Assembly: GCF_001949145.1 (NCBI RefSeq)
Contig: NW_019091545.1
Coordinates: forward strand, 181,123 to 245,122
Reading direction: 5' to 3'
Source of the DNA: Acanthaster planci
Lineage: Eukaryota > Echinodermata > Asteroidea > Valvatida > Acanthasteridae
Length of the DNA: 64,000 bases
Shown: one piece after another, positions 1 through 11,399 of the stretch
Layout of the letters: each line of letters starts with the position of its first letter
Position numbering within the stretch: the first letter of the stretch is position 1
Notes under the pieces: generated by a model
The model's input: only the letters and a program-made list of their open reading frames with translations
Database searches by the model: none
Told to the model about the DNA's origin: nothing
Made by a program: the position numbers and the translations under genes

Positions 1-2400
1 AATTTGATGCTAAATTCTTCTATCAAATGTGCCTGCAAATTGCACAAGTTTTCAAAGTTTCATACTTTTGATCTAAAGGACTCAAGGAGTTTCATCAGTG
101 AACACACAAGTAAAAGTGTCATTAATGTAACTCCATTCCAGTGAAACAAGTTGTAAGTGTAAATTATATCTTCAAACTTTCTTTGGCCAAGTTTTCCATT
201 GTACACATATTTACAGTGAAGTCTTTGATGTGATTAAATCAGTACATGTCACACTCGGTCTTGGTGCTGAGTGGTTGGGTGATTATTCAGCAATTATAAA
301 ATGTCGATGGAAATTCAGATTCAGAGTTCAAAAATTATGAGAGTTGTAACCTCAAAAAAAATGTTTGCTGGCATTAATGGGAAAGCCTTAGCCTTGGACA
401 ATGTGTGACTTCTCTTTGAAGAAAGATAGATGAAGATTGTATTATGAACCTTTGTTTGCTGTGGACATGCATCTTTGTCAAGCTGATCCAGTGTGTATGA
501 TGTATATAGTTTGCTCACAAAGTTTATTTGTATATCTGTCATTCCTTTTTTTTTTGTAAATACTGGCAGTCTTGCATATACACTTGTTTAAATGGATTCT
601 GAGTTTCCTCAACTATCAACTGCTGAACAGTTGGACCAACTCTTAAATGCCTTTTTTGTAAATAGTTCTCCTGAAAATTTCTTCAAATTGCTTGAGTCGT
701 TAATTGTGAACAGCGCTTAGGGTAAGGACACTTTGACGTTTCTTCTAGTAGCCAAAGAATGATTAGTTGAGAGGCCACTCTAGTGCAGTGTTGCAGGAAA
801 CAGGGTATGGCTGTCAAGCTGGGTGTGTCTGGTTTTGAGTTAGGTTGTTGTTTTTTGTCACTCTCAAATTGACTGAAGAAACAGAGAAACTCTCGTGCTG
901 TTCTTTGCTGTGATTTGCCGCCTTGCTGTGGTGTTTCTCTTTACACAAGTCAACTTTGGTATGAAAGTCATTACTCTGACATCAGTAAGCTTACAAAATA
1001 TACGTGCAAATGTATCGTCGGACACCACTTGCAAATGTGACGGATGTCATAAAACTGAAATCTGACTGGCTGTATGGCCAGATGAAATGTTTAATTGCAT
1101 GTTAACATCCCCCCTCGATGCATACACATGCTTGGAGCCTTCCTGCTACAGAATTGTTTCTGCGATCGTGATTGTTGCAAACAAATTGCGTTGGGGTGGG
1201 GCTGAGGGTGGGTGGATGTCACATGCCCTCTTTGAATGACATTGGACACATCCACCCAAATCGACGTTGAACGTTGAGACCTAAAATGTGATACTGCACA
1301 AATAGTCGTCTTGACTACCGGGACTTCATTGGTCAAAATTTCCACAATGCGTGAGAAAGAAGTTTCATGTATTTCACCATGTGAATCACACCTGTACTGC
1401 TGCTGTTAATGAAATATTGTTTGCTTTGTAAATAGACAAAATTTCTATATTTAGTTATATCTTTATACTGGCTGTGGACAGATTTTATTGTAAGAAAGCG
1501 GTTTGCAAGCTTTGTTGAAAAAAGCTTTGGCAACTGTTAACTCTTTCCCCAGTTATGGAAATATTGCACAAAATTGATTATTGATAATTGATTATCACAT
1601 TTTAAGCAATTCAAGATAATTTTGCTTTGATTGTATTTCATTAATCAGTTATATTTCATTCAAGAAAATATTGAATATAGTATTTAAGCAAATTATATTC
1701 ATGTTTGGACAATTCACAGGCAACCAGATATGGTAAGTTAAGAATTATATATTGAGATTGATTGGTAATAATTTTGATTTTTGTGGGAATTTGTTGATGT
1801 GGCTGATACGGCAAGTCATCCATACATTAAGAAAATGCACAAGCTTTTGGAAGAAGTGTGTCAAGCTGTTCATTGCAAATAGCCACAGTACACTCAAGCA
1901 TATCACCAAATATGATTTGATCCACTTGCAGCCTTTCAAGTGCATTGGGATTCAAAGTCTTGATCTTATCTCAGCAGGGGGGGGGATTCATGTCTGGGCA
2001 CATGACCTCACAAAGAAACCATTCCAGTAGCTTGGAGTTATTGTCACAAGTGCTGTTCGTTGCCTTTTTTTTACTGGTTTTTCTGAAGGAAAGTGTGACA
2101 TTTTTGATTGCGATATTCATGCATGTACGTAATGACTTCTTGACTGTGCAATAACCAATAAAATTTCCAATCAGCTAAATGGGGTAGAATTGGTTTGTCC
2201 TCGACGTTTTGCAGCTTTTTGGTTTTGTACATGTGTTGCTTTCTTTTTCTTTTCATAGTTACTTTAAATCAGTCATTCATACAGGATAAGCCAAAGGCTG
2301 GCCTTCAGCATGGCTTCTGTAAACTGTCATACAATGAACACAGCATGGGTCCTAGCTTAATTGACAGAAGTTACTGTACATGGAAATTGCCGCTGCATTT
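1..2400 (+). other. 3' end/3' UTR-like copy of a duplicated gene
   Basis: No convincing coding exon is seen. Blocks at about 340-500, 1385-1480, 1885-1950, 2030-2180 and 2280-2350 match, in the same order and orientation, blocks at 13120-13260, 14090-14190, 14430-14480, 14585-14690 and 14830-14890. An AATAAA-type signal near 2158 has a counterpart near 14667. The simplest reading is that this is the 3' untranslated end of a plus-strand gene that starts before the window, a diverged paralogue of the gene at 11400-12816. The homology was judged by eye; the role as a UTR is inferred. Confidence 0.45.
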
Positions 2401-2659
2401 GGCAGTGACATTTGAATGTGTGTCTTGTAGGGATTCTGAACAGCTAAATGAAAGATTTGAACGATGTTGGCTGGATTCAGGTCAAATTTTGTTGAGCTCA
2501 GGTTACAATAGCTGTGTCAGCATTGTTACAATCGCCTGCTTAATCGTCGTTAGCATACACACTCAGATGTGTTTGAATTCAATTTCGGGTTTTTCCATAG
2601 TCCTGGCGCAAGACGTTCTCAGCGCTGTTCTCACAATGCACGACTGGGGTACCGGGTGG

Positions 2660-3002
2660 TGATCCATTAAGCCCCACCCCATTGCTTTCTGACCAGTCAC
2701 AACCGTGATTTATACGACGTATGCGCATATGATATACGCGGAAAAAGAGCACGTGCTAAGCGGCCACGTCGCAGTGGGCGGGGCTTACTGGATGAATCGT
2801 TCAATTATTTATAAACCGCCCTCTATCGGTACTAAGGAAGTGATGTACTGCCATTTCGGTACCGTGGATTATGTTGCGCGCAGGCGCAGGCTAGGCAAGG
2901 CCGGCCATACGTACAATCAATCTAGCGCCCGTGGGACGCTTACGAGGGAAACGCGCTCAGGAAAGACGGCTTGCATCAAGGCTAAAACACTGAACATGGT
3001 AA
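2660..3002 (+). promoter_or_regulatory. GC-rich promoter-like island with possible first exon
   Basis: A CpG-rich patch stands out in AT-rich surroundings. It has a GC box (gggcggggc near 2777), a TATA-like TTTATAAA near 2810 and a GCGCAGGCGCAGG run near 2878 resembling an NRF-1 site. It ends at 2996-2998 with an ATG directly followed by the donor GTAACT, as a 5' exon of a plus-strand gene might. No second exon could be joined with confidence, so the target gene is unknown. Confidence 0.35.
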
Positions 3003-3205
3003 CTTTTTAATTTTATACTTTTCTATACTGTTTGCAGCTAGCCAACTGGTTGAAAATAATTAACAGCAAGAGAGGTTGGGTGGCATTTCAGTTGTAGGCC
3101 AAAGTGATCAACTTGACACTGTTGACTGGCCTAGTTGTTTTTACCACTGACCGGTATATACACTTTACTCCGGCCCACATTGGATGCCAGTCTTCATTAC
3201 ATTAT

Positions 3206-3327
3206 GGCTAACGTCTTGCCCCACAAATAGTGCTGTAGTAGCTCGCTTTTACAATCTGTCCCTTATCTGTCGCCAGTATTGTAAAAGCGAGCCACTACAG
3301 CCCTATTTGTGGGGCTAGGCTAACGTC
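3206..3327. mobile_element. Small foldback (MITE-like) element with 10-bp target duplication
   Basis: Two arms of about 39 bp, 3219-3257 and 3278-3316, are inverted copies of each other with about three mismatches, separated by a 20-nt loop. The direct repeat GGCTAACGTC lies on both sides (3206-3215 and 3318-3327), as expected for a target-site duplication. The element has no coding capacity. Arms and flanks are read directly; mobility is inferred. Confidence 0.65.
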
Positions 3328-5179
3328 ATACAGTCGTGGAGTCCACCAGGGCTACTACTACTAGTACTGCCTACTTCCATGAGAACTAGGGCCTACCTGC
3401 GTCACGGTGGCCCTTCACTTATACGTGGACAGAAAACTAGAAAATCTCAAGTATCAACTAATTTTAATTTTCAAAAGTTGCAATCCTCTAATTTTCTTTC
3501 TTGTGATATTTTGGTCCCTATTTTCCATCTCAGGGAATCTAGTCCACATGAAATTGCTGTTACATTCCTAGACCCAAAGATACTGACTATAGCTTTCAGT
3601 GTTCTGCAGTGTTTAGGAGTGAGTTGTGCTAGTGGCCACAACTTAGCAGAAGTGTTGGACCAACGTAAAGTACTCGCATGAAACATCCATGCATTATTTT
3701 TGTAAGAGTTGCATGCAGAGATAAGTCAATTTTATCTTTTTACATCACATTCAAACTTTAAAGAGGGACTACTACACACTTTTTTCTTTATTTCACATTT
3801 TCCAACAATTTTCTCAAACCCCCCAAACTTGGGGTCATGCCATCAAAATACCGGTGGGGTCGGTTGGGAAACCAGAAGAAGAACTTTTTCTGTGACCAAT
3901 TTTTACAGTATGCCTGCAGCAGTCTTGGAGCTAAGCATTTCTTAAATCATCCCTTCATCAGCGTCACTGCTGTTAAAACCACCTCTCTTTTGGCTTTATC
4001 CTTTTCCAACCCCCACCCCAACCTGTACTGTGACCTTGCACATTTTGTGCAGGTGGACAATTCCACACCAACTGTGACATGACTTGACAAGTTTCTTGAC
4101 AACATGACAAGACTTGACAACATGACAAGTTTCAAATTGACTTTACAATTGTTCTTCACTATTGCCAGTTAGGGGTACACCTGAATTTAATGAATTCTAG
4201 GGAATATCATGGCAATACCACGTGGAAAATTATAATAAAAATGAAAGGGATTATTGAACATGTTGTCAATTTCATTGCCCCTTGACATTGTTGTTCAAAA
4301 TGTGACAGTTGTAGAATAAGTTGATCATTTAGAGCTTCAATATCAATTGCGAACATAACATAGTTAGAAAAGTAATAAACTTTCCAATCACAAATCTATG
4401 GAATAAACATTTATCAACATTCCATTTAATATGATATCAAACTTATTGGAGTATAGAAAGAAATTGATGAGTTACAACATGTAGTTTTGGTCTTAGTCTG
4501 TTAAGATAGAGTTTTCAGTATGGAAACATTACATTCATAGATTTTCAGTCTTTTATAAGCATGTCTTCCTTATCAGAACTTTCCACATTTTGATATAGTC
4601 CCAAGAATGGGAAAAGACAAATTCCATCTAGTGTTAGTCCTGTAGTGGATTATAGTGGGGGAAATGACAGGACTTACATGTAAAGTTTCCTAACAGTCCA
4701 TTTTGCTTCTGTATGCATGTTGATCTAACCTTCCAAAGGACATCTATGGCTTGAAACTTTGTTAATTTCTGAAGTTTACATCCTTGGTGGATACTACAGT
4801 ATGAAAATTCATTTCCAATAGATATTTCACTCACCCATTTTGTGTACTGCAGCTGAACAGTAGCAGATTACAGTCAGAATGGGGGAGAGTCTTGATATGG
4901 TGTTTGTATAAAATTGCTCAGCTCTTGATCTTGTGGAAATTTTACAGCTAATCAATTAATACAAGGTTTTGTTTGAGGGGGAAAAGTCTTTGTCTGAAGC
5001 TTCTTTCTTCCAGACACAAACAAGTTAGAAACTGTGAAAATAGGGATTGTTATTTGAATTAGCTTTCCCCCTAAAAATGGATAATTGGAGCTGCTAATTC
5101 TTAAGGGGAGTTGGGATGGTCTTAGAAATAATAGCTGGTCATAACTAATGAACAAATAGGTGAGTACAGAGATAAGGGA
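3328..5179. other. Intergenic/3' flank of collagen gene, no gene recognised
   Basis: AT-rich sequence without a convincing exon. A short tandem run of GACTTGACAA/ACATGACAAG occurs at about 4081-4130. Since the collagen gene runs leftward, 5180 downward may hold its 3' UTR or further exons, but no terminal domain (for example fibrillar COLFI, C1q or NC1) was recognised. Confidence 0.4.
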
Positions 5180-8100
5180 TCAGAAATCACAACACCATGA
5201 ATACCCTTCTTCACCTTTCTGACCTTTTTGCCCATTAACACCTGGAGCACCTCTGCTGCCTGTTGCTCCTCGATACCCTCTTGGTCCAATTGAACCTGTT
5301 TGTCCTCTGTACCCTTTTGGCCCGGTAACCCCTTGAGGACCTCTGCTGCCAGTTGCACCTGTATTCCCTTTAGGTCCCCCTGGTCCTGAAGGGCCACGGT
5401 CTCCTTTTGGCCCAGGAGCTCCTTGGGGACCTCTGCTGCCAGTTGCTCCTTGATCCCCTCTAGGTCCTGCTAGTCCTGTTGTTCCATGGTCCCCTTTTTG
5501 ACCTGGTACTCCTTGAGGACCTATGCTGCCAGTTGCTCCCTGATTCCCTTTGGCTCCTGCTGCTCCTCTAGGGCCACTGTCCCCTTTTTGCCCAGCAACT
5601 CCTTGAGGACCTCTGCTGCCTGTTGCTCCTTGATTCCCTTTGGCTCCTGCTGCTCCATTAGGGCCACTCTCCCCTTTTTGCCCAGCGACTCCTTGAGGAC
5701 CTCTGGTGCCAGTTGCTCCTTGATTCCCTTTGAGTCCTTCTGGTCCTGTAGGGCCACGGTCCCCTCTTTGCCCAGAGGCTCCTTGGGGACCTCTGCTCCC
5801 GGTCACTCCTTGATTCCCTTTAGGTCCTCCTGGTCCTGTTAATCCACGGTCTCCTTTTGGCCCAGCAGTTCCTTGAATACCTCTGCTACCGGGTTCTCCT
5901 TGATCTCCTTTGGGTCCTCCTGGTCCTATTAGTCCTCTGTCCCCTTTTGGCCCGGTGGCTCCGTGAGGACCTCTGCTACCAATCGCTCCTTGATCCCCTT
6001 TAGGTCCTCTTGGTCCTATTTGGCCATGATTCCCTTTTGGCCCTGTGGCTCCTTGGGGACCTCTGCTCCCTGTTGCCCCTTGATTCCCTTTTGGTCCACC
6101 TGGTCCTGTTACTCCACGTTCCCCTTTTGGCCCTGCAGCTCCTTGAGGACCTCTGCTACCAGTTGCTCCTTGGTTACCTTTAGGTCCTCCTAAGCCTATT
6201 GGGCCATGGTTCCCTTTTGGCCCAGTGGCTCCTGGAGGACCTCTGCTACCAGTTGTTCCTCGATCCCCTTTGGGTCCTCCTGGTCCCATTGGGCCATGGT
6301 CCCCTTTTGGACCGATGGCTCCTTGAGGACCTCTGCTACCAACTGTTCCTCGGTCCCCTTTAGGTCCTCCTGGTCCTGTTGGCCCACGGTCCCCTATTTG
6401 CCCGGCAGCTCCTTGAAGACCTCTGCTACCAGTTGCTCCTTGATCCCCTTTAAGTCCTTGTAGTCCTGTTGGCCCACGGTCCCCTTTTTGCCCGGGTACT
6501 CCTCGAGGACCTGTGCTGCCAGTTGCTCCATGATCCCCCTTGGGTCCTTCTGCTCCAGCTGAACCACGGTCTCCTTTTGGCCCCGCAGCTCCTTGAGGAC
6601 CTCTGCTGCCTGTTGCTCCTAGATTTCCTTTTGATCCTCCTGGTCCTGTAGGGCCAAGGTCTCCTTTTGGCCCTGCAGCTCCTTGAGAACCTCTGTTGCC
6701 AGTTGCTCCTTGATTCCCTTTAGGTCCTGCTGGCCCTGTTTGTCCTCTGTCCCCTTTTAGCCCAGATGGTCCTTGAGGACCTCTGCTACCAGTTGCTCCT
6801 TTATCTCCTTTTGGTCCTCCTGGTCCAATTTGGCCACAGTCCCCTTTTGGCCCAGCGCCTCCTTGAGGACCTCTGCTACCAGTTGCTCCTTGATTTCCTT
6901 TAGGTCCTCGTGGTCCTGTGGGGCCACAGTCCCCTTTAGGCCCAGTAGATCCATGAGGACCTCTGTCACCATTAGCCCCTAGATCTCCTTTGGGTCCTTC
7001 TGGACCTGATGGGCCTCTGTCCCCTTTTGGTCCAATGGGTCCTTGAGGACCTGTGCTTCCAGTTGCTCCTTGATCCCCTTTAGGTCCTTCAGGTCCTGTT
7101 TGACCATGATTCCCTTTTGGCCCAGTGACTCCTTGAGGACCTGTGCTACCAGTTGATCCTTGATTCCCTTTAGGTCCAGCTGTTCCTGTTAGTCCTTTGT
7201 GCCCTTTTGGCCCCACAGCTCCTTGAGGACCTCTGCTTCCAGGTGCTCCTTTCTCCCCGGTAGGTCCTCCTGGTCCTGTTGGGCCATGGTCCCCTTTTGG
7301 CCCAGCAACTCCTTGAAAGCCTCTATTACCAGTTGCTCCTTGATTCCCTTTAGGTCCTGCTGGTCCTGTTACTCCACTGTTCCCTTTTGGTCCGATGGCT
7401 CCTGGAGGACCTCTGCTTCCAGTTGCTCCTTGATCTCCTTTGTGTCCTCCTGGACCTATGTGGCCACGATCCCCTTTTGGCCCAGTAGCTCCTTGAGGAC
7501 CTGTGCTACCAGTTGCTCCTTGATCTCCTTTAGGTCCTCCTGGTCCTATGTGACCACGGTCCCCTTTTGTCCCAGCAGCTCCTTGAGGACCTGTGCTACC
7601 AGTTGGTCCTTGACCTCCTTTTGGTCCTTCTGGCCCTACTTGGCCCCGTTCCCCCTTTGGCCCAACAGCTCCTTGATGTCCTCTGCCACCTGTTGCCCCA
7701 TGGTCCCCCTTTGGTCCAACAGGTCCCTGAGGTCCTGTGTTACCTGTTGCTCCTTGATTGCCTTTAGGTCCGTCTGGTCCTATTTGTCCTTGTTCCCCTT
7801 TTTGCCCAGCAGGTCCTTGAGGACCTCTGCTACCAGTCGCTCCTCGACCACCCCTTGTCCCTGGTGTCCCCTGTTCCCCCTTTGGGCCGACAGGTCCTTG
7901 CGCTCCTCTACTGCCAGTTGCCCCATGACTCCCTGTTGGCCCTGTAACTCCTTGGGGACCTCTTCTGCCCTCTGCTCCATGATTCCCTTTAGGTCCAGTT
8001 TCCCCTTTTGCACCTTGAAGCCCTGGCAATCCATCCAGGCCAGCTGCTCCACGAGCACCCTGATCTCCTTTCTCCCCAGGTGGCCCTGCTTGTCCACTTT

Positions 8101-8320
8101 GTCCGCTCTCTCCTTTTGGGCCAGCAATTCCTTGACCAGGAATCCCTGGGAGGCCTGGCTTTCCTGGAAGACCAACAATCACAGGACACAAGCAACCATG
8201 TAGATGGTAAGACGTTCCTACAAGGGAGGCACTGGCTACTGATTGCATTGTCTCATCAGATGCACCATGGCCAGGAAGAAGCAAAGATGCAAAAACAACA
8301 GCAAGAAGTAGATGTTCTAC
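5180..8320 (-). CDS. Collagen-like protein with long Gly-X-Y domain
   Basis: One open exon encodes about 330 Gly-X-Y triplets. Numbering from the TTG at 8284, the triplets run from residue 38 to 1027, with one imperfection (a two-residue GQ step at 50-51). The tail is YSWCCDF and a stop at 5180-5182. Reading on from 8284 to 8320 adds [17 protein letters not shown], a hydrophobic stretch like a secretory signal peptide. It begins right after a good acceptor (tttccag, AG at 8321-8322), so the initiator ATG probably lies in an unseen upstream exon. The product is probably a secreted, triple-helical extracellular protein rich in GPKG, GDRG and GATGSRG triplets. No fibrillar C-propeptide or C1q head is visible. 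The exon may instead end at a GTATTC donor near 5200, making the short Cys-Cys tail intronic. Confidence 0.85.
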   Translation of the reverse strand, partial: VEHLLLAVVFASLLLPGHGASDETMQSVASASLVGTSYHLHGCLCPVIVGLPGKPGLPGIPGQGIAGPKGESGQSGQAGPPGEKGDQGARGAAGLDGLPGLQGAKGETGPKGNHGAEGRRGPQGVTGPTGSHGATGSRGAQGPVGPKGEQGTPGTRGGRGATGSRGPQGPAGQKGEQGQIGPDGPKGNQGATGNTGPQGPVGPKGDHGATGGRGHQGAVGPKGERGQVGPEGPKGGQGPTGSTGPQGAAGTKGDRGHIGPGGPKGDQGATGSTGPQGATGPKGDRGHIGPGGHKGDQGATGSRGPPGAIGPKGNSGVTGPAGPKGNQGATGNRGFQGVAGPKGDHGPTGPGGPTGEKGAPGSRGPQGAVGPKGHKGLTGTAGPKGNQGSTGSTGPQGVTGPKGNHGQTGPEGPKGDQGATGSTGPQGPIGPKGDRGPSGPEGPKGDLGANGDRGPHGSTGPKGDCGPTGPRGPKGNQGATGSRGPQGGAGPKGDCGQIGPGGPKGDKGATGSRGPQGPSGLKGDRGQTGPAGPKGNQGATGNRGSQGAAGPKGDLGPTGPGGSKGNLGATGSRGPQGAAGPKGDRGSAGAEGPKGDHGATGSTGPRGVPGQKGDRGPTGLQGLKGDQGATGSRGLQGAAGQIGDRGPTGPGGPKGDRGTVGSRGPQGAIGPKGDHGPMGPGGPKGDRGTTGSRGPPGATGPKGNHGPIGLGGPKGNQGATGSRGPQGAAGPKGERGVTGPGGPKGNQGATGSRGPQGATGPKGNHGQIGPRGPKGDQGAIGSRGPHGATGPKGDRGLIGPGGPKGDQGEPGSRGIQGTAGPKGDRGLTGPGGPKGNQGVTGSRGPQGASGQRGDRGPTGPEGLKGNQGATGTRGPQGVAGQKGESGPNGAAGAKGNQGATGSRGPQGVAGQKGDSGPRGAAGAKGNQGATGSIGPQGVPGQKGDHGTTGLAGPRGDQGATGSRGPQGAPGPKGDRGPSGPGGPKGNTGATGSRGPQGVTGPKGYRGQTGSIGPRGYRGATGSRGAPGVNGQKGQKGEEGYSWCCDF
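5251..7770 (-). repeat. 90-bp coding tandem repeat, 28 units (30 aa, ten Gly-X-Y)
   Basis: The motif CTCTGCTxCC (plus strand) recurs exactly every 90 bp from 5251 to 7681, for example at 5251, 5341, 5431, 5521, 6061, 6961, 7321 and 7681, giving 28 units in perfect register. The consensus protein unit is close to [20 protein letters not shown] followed by [10 protein letters not shown]. Beyond 7681 the spacing changes to 54, 90 and 81 bp. The first of these equals the classic 54-bp collagen module. The regular block looks recently homogenised by unequal exchange. Confidence 0.9.
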
Positions 8321-8322
8321 CT

Positions 8323-9060
8323 GGAAATGATGAAATACAAGTTGAATCTGAGAACATGATAAAGATGTGGAAATTTAAGACCTGGAAGTTCTAAACTAAG
8401 TTTAAGGCATGGATGTCAGAGAAAAAGTGGTCTGAGAATAATGCCTCAGTTTGGATAGGAAGAAAGACATGGCTCCGGAGGTTTAAGACTATCGCTGAGA
8501 CCTGGAGAGCCATGAGGACCATGCCATGAAAGGTCAGTACCAGGATAGAGATTTAGACCTGATGAAGTCCAAAGTTGAAACCAAGTCTTAGAGGATTCAG
8601 ACCATGAGACCAAGGCACATTAAGAGATTTGACAAGATTGAAATTGAGACACGCAGGACCAAACCAAGAGTGAGATCTGAAGGCTAGACGTGAAGATAGA
8701 AACTGAGATCTGAAGGTCAGAGACTGAGCCAAAGACCCACAGGTCCAATATACTCTTAAGACTTTGGGCTTTGACACCAGTGGATTGTAAGACCTCAGTG
8801 GTATAAGTTAAAATTGAGACAGGGAAATTGGAAACCAGATATGGAGACTGAGATCTAGGGGTCCAACATTGAGACGAAGACCTGGAGGACAAGACTAATA
8901 ATGGAGACTTTGGGATTGACACCAAGATGACTTGACCTTGAGGTCACATAATGATACTGACAGAAGGAAGTTAATACAGATAAAATCTGCAAACTAAGAC
9001 AAAAACTGATGAGCCAGGGAGGATTGAGACCAATATCAAGACCAACAACTCTGCTAATGT
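8323..9060. repeat. Purine-rich degenerate minisatellite in collagen 5' intron
   Basis: Imperfect repeats of themes such as GAGACTGAGATCTGAAGGTC and AAGACCTGGA fill most of the interval. On the collagen strand it is pyrimidine-rich and would lie in the intron before the large exon. No coding signal is seen. Confidence 0.5.
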
Positions 9061-9950
9061 GGCTTTATAATCTTCCAAATCTATAACATGAGACTAAGCA
9101 ATTTTTTAATCTTTGTTTTGTTCAGTTTTTGTTCATAATACGTCTTCAGTAGTATTTGTTGTAGATGTTCCATTACTTTAACTTCAAAATGACTGGGAAA
9201 AGAGTACTAATTTCCAAGTAATGTAGGAAATGGTTTCTATACCAGTGCAGCAGGGGTGTGTAGATTATTTTTTAAAAATCTGGCTGTTTTTGGTCCAAAT
9301 TAAATTCTGAGATTTCCCCCCTTTTGCATTATTTCCTCATTTATGATATCACAATTATTTTTTAAAGGTGTATTGAAGCTTTGAAATTGGTCTGTCATCA
9401 AACAGGTACATATAGCATAGGTTCCATTGATATGAAACTAAAATTGGTTTGGCTGACGTCAAATTTATAATCATAATCAAAACATCAAAAATCAATCAAA
9501 AATCATCAAGTTTTAGGAAAGAGAGCAAAAGTATCAAAAGTAAGTTGACTGACATTTTAATGTGTCTTGAAAAAGCCCAATATTGGACAATGGCTTTGAA
9601 TAATTTGATCTATAATAACAAAATTTTGGAACATGCTGTTCAAATCTTTGCAAATGGTAAAAATATGTGTAACTAAATCACTGAATGGCTGTGTAGTAGC
9701 ACTGGAATTTTGTCTTGGACAAATTTTAATATTGGAATATGTGAATCAGAATAAAAATGTTTGAAAATAGCTGGAAAAAAGTATATATTTCCACTGGCAT
9801 TGCTTAGGGCATGTTTACAAAGCACTTGGCTATGCTCATGCTTACCTGTCACCAGTCCATAAGAGCATATCAAGGCCGCTATGCATTGGGATATGTATCT
9901 TAGTTACACTTCCCAGGGGAGTCTCTACAGACCGTGGTTATACAGTTGCC
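9061..9950. other. AT-rich spacer, nothing recognised
   Basis: Only short random open frames are present. The first exon and promoter of the minus-strand collagen gene could lie here or further right, but no ATG-plus-donor could be assigned with confidence. Confidence 0.4.
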
Positions 9951-10147
9951 TATATACCGTAGCAGCAGTTTGCCTACATACCCTGCATGAGGAATATACC
10001 CTATATACCGTAGCAGCAGTTTGCCTACATACCCTGCATGAGGGATATACCCTATATACCATAGCAGCAGTTTGCCTACATACCCTGCATGAGGGATATA
10101 CCCTATAGCAGCAGTTTGCCTACATACCCTGCATGAGGGATATACCA
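9951..10147. repeat. 51-bp minisatellite, four copies
   Basis: Near-identical units start at 9951, 10002 and 10053 (51-bp period), and a fourth, shortened unit begins near 10104. Each contains TAGCAGCAGTTTGCCTACAT and ends GGGATATACCC or a variant. Because the period is a multiple of three, both strands stay open over the array. That is a by-product and not evidence of a gene. Confidence 0.9.
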
Positions 10148-11399
10148 TTGCTTGTTCATCTCCCAGTCTGGAAAAAAAACAACGCCTTTACAGCACCAAT
10201 ATTCTTTTAGCCATTTTTAGCAAGCCAAACTAGGATTGTGCAAAGAGCGTGATTATATGGCTCGTTTAATACCGTCTCGGTGCTTTTGTCTAGTTGCAGT
10301 GGTCAGAAAGTGTTGTTAGGGGCGACGCACTGCAATTATTAATTTACCCCTAAAAAAAAATGGGCAAAATGGCCCAAGCATATCCTTTAGTAGCAATTAA
10401 CCTGGGTATCTCAAATGATTCTAGAAAAGGGAGACTTTATTGTTATATTAGTTTAAGAGTCTACTGTTTCATGAACAAATACATGTACATAATCTTCAGA
10501 CGGTACTGCATATATGGGCCTATTCCAGAAAATGACCACCATCGACCACTGAGTGACCTCTGACCCAAATCAAGGCTTCACATAAGGAAGCATTTGACCA
10601 GATATGGCTAAAATCGGCCAAAGAATGTGACAGAAAGAGCCATTTTTTTTTGTTTTCATGACATGACCACCTTGACTAGTAACCACAACATGTTGGTCAG
10701 CTGATCCAAGTCCAGCAGATGGAGACTGTGGGAGAAGAATTATCACAATACCAAACATATTTGGTAAATTTTGGTGATCTGACTACTGCTATCCACTACG
10801 TGACCTTTGCCTCAATCAAAAAAACATGTACCATCAAGCTTGGGTCAGTTGTCCATTGGACAAAGTTTGGTTGAAATTGGCCCAGTGTTAATTAGTTGTT
10901 ATAAGTTATAGCAATGTAAGGTTCACAGTCAAAAAGACCTCCATACAGAGCATAACCACAATCTTAGGGGCAAAATTTTCCTGAAACTTAGGCTGAAAAA
11001 GTTCATGCCTAATAATAATCCATACATGTAAATGCATATTCAAATAAAGGGATGGACCCCATCTTCCTCAATAAGTGTAGCCAACCATTAGAAATACTCC
11101 TTCCAAGAAAAAAACCAGATGTTGAACGATGTTAGTGCCTACAGCAAAGCACATTGCATCAACAACGAAGTTGAGTGCTGTAGTCTGTGACTCATAGAAT
11201 GAACGAGTATAAAACAACAGTCTACATGTACAATTGAATATTTTCAACTGGAGCAGGATTTGGAAACTCCCCCCTAGGGTTATCATGCATTTGTTTTTAA
11301 GCTGTGTTAAAATACACAGTATACGTACTGGAGGACACTTATCGTTTGCAACTTGAAGATTGGAATTGTCTGCTCAAAGCTGCTTTTTTTTTCTTTTAG
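10148..11399. other. Spacer containing a TGACC-rich dispersed repeat
   Basis: About 10530-10980 reads like a decayed dispersed repeat with recurrent TGACCACC, GTGACCTCTGACC and GTGACCTTTGCC words, typical of repeats in marine invertebrate genomes (family not identified). No exon is recognised up to the acceptor at 11398-11399. Confidence 0.35.

Noticed and set aside
7199-8203. Long plus-strand open frame (334 codons) and several others opposite the collagen gene
   Set aside because: Antisense shadow of the Gly-X-Y repeat; the composition (Ser/Pro/Thr/Trp-rich) simply mirrors the collagen codons.
9951-10147. CRISPR-like array
   Set aside because: Head-to-tail minisatellite without spacers, in an intron-containing animal genome.
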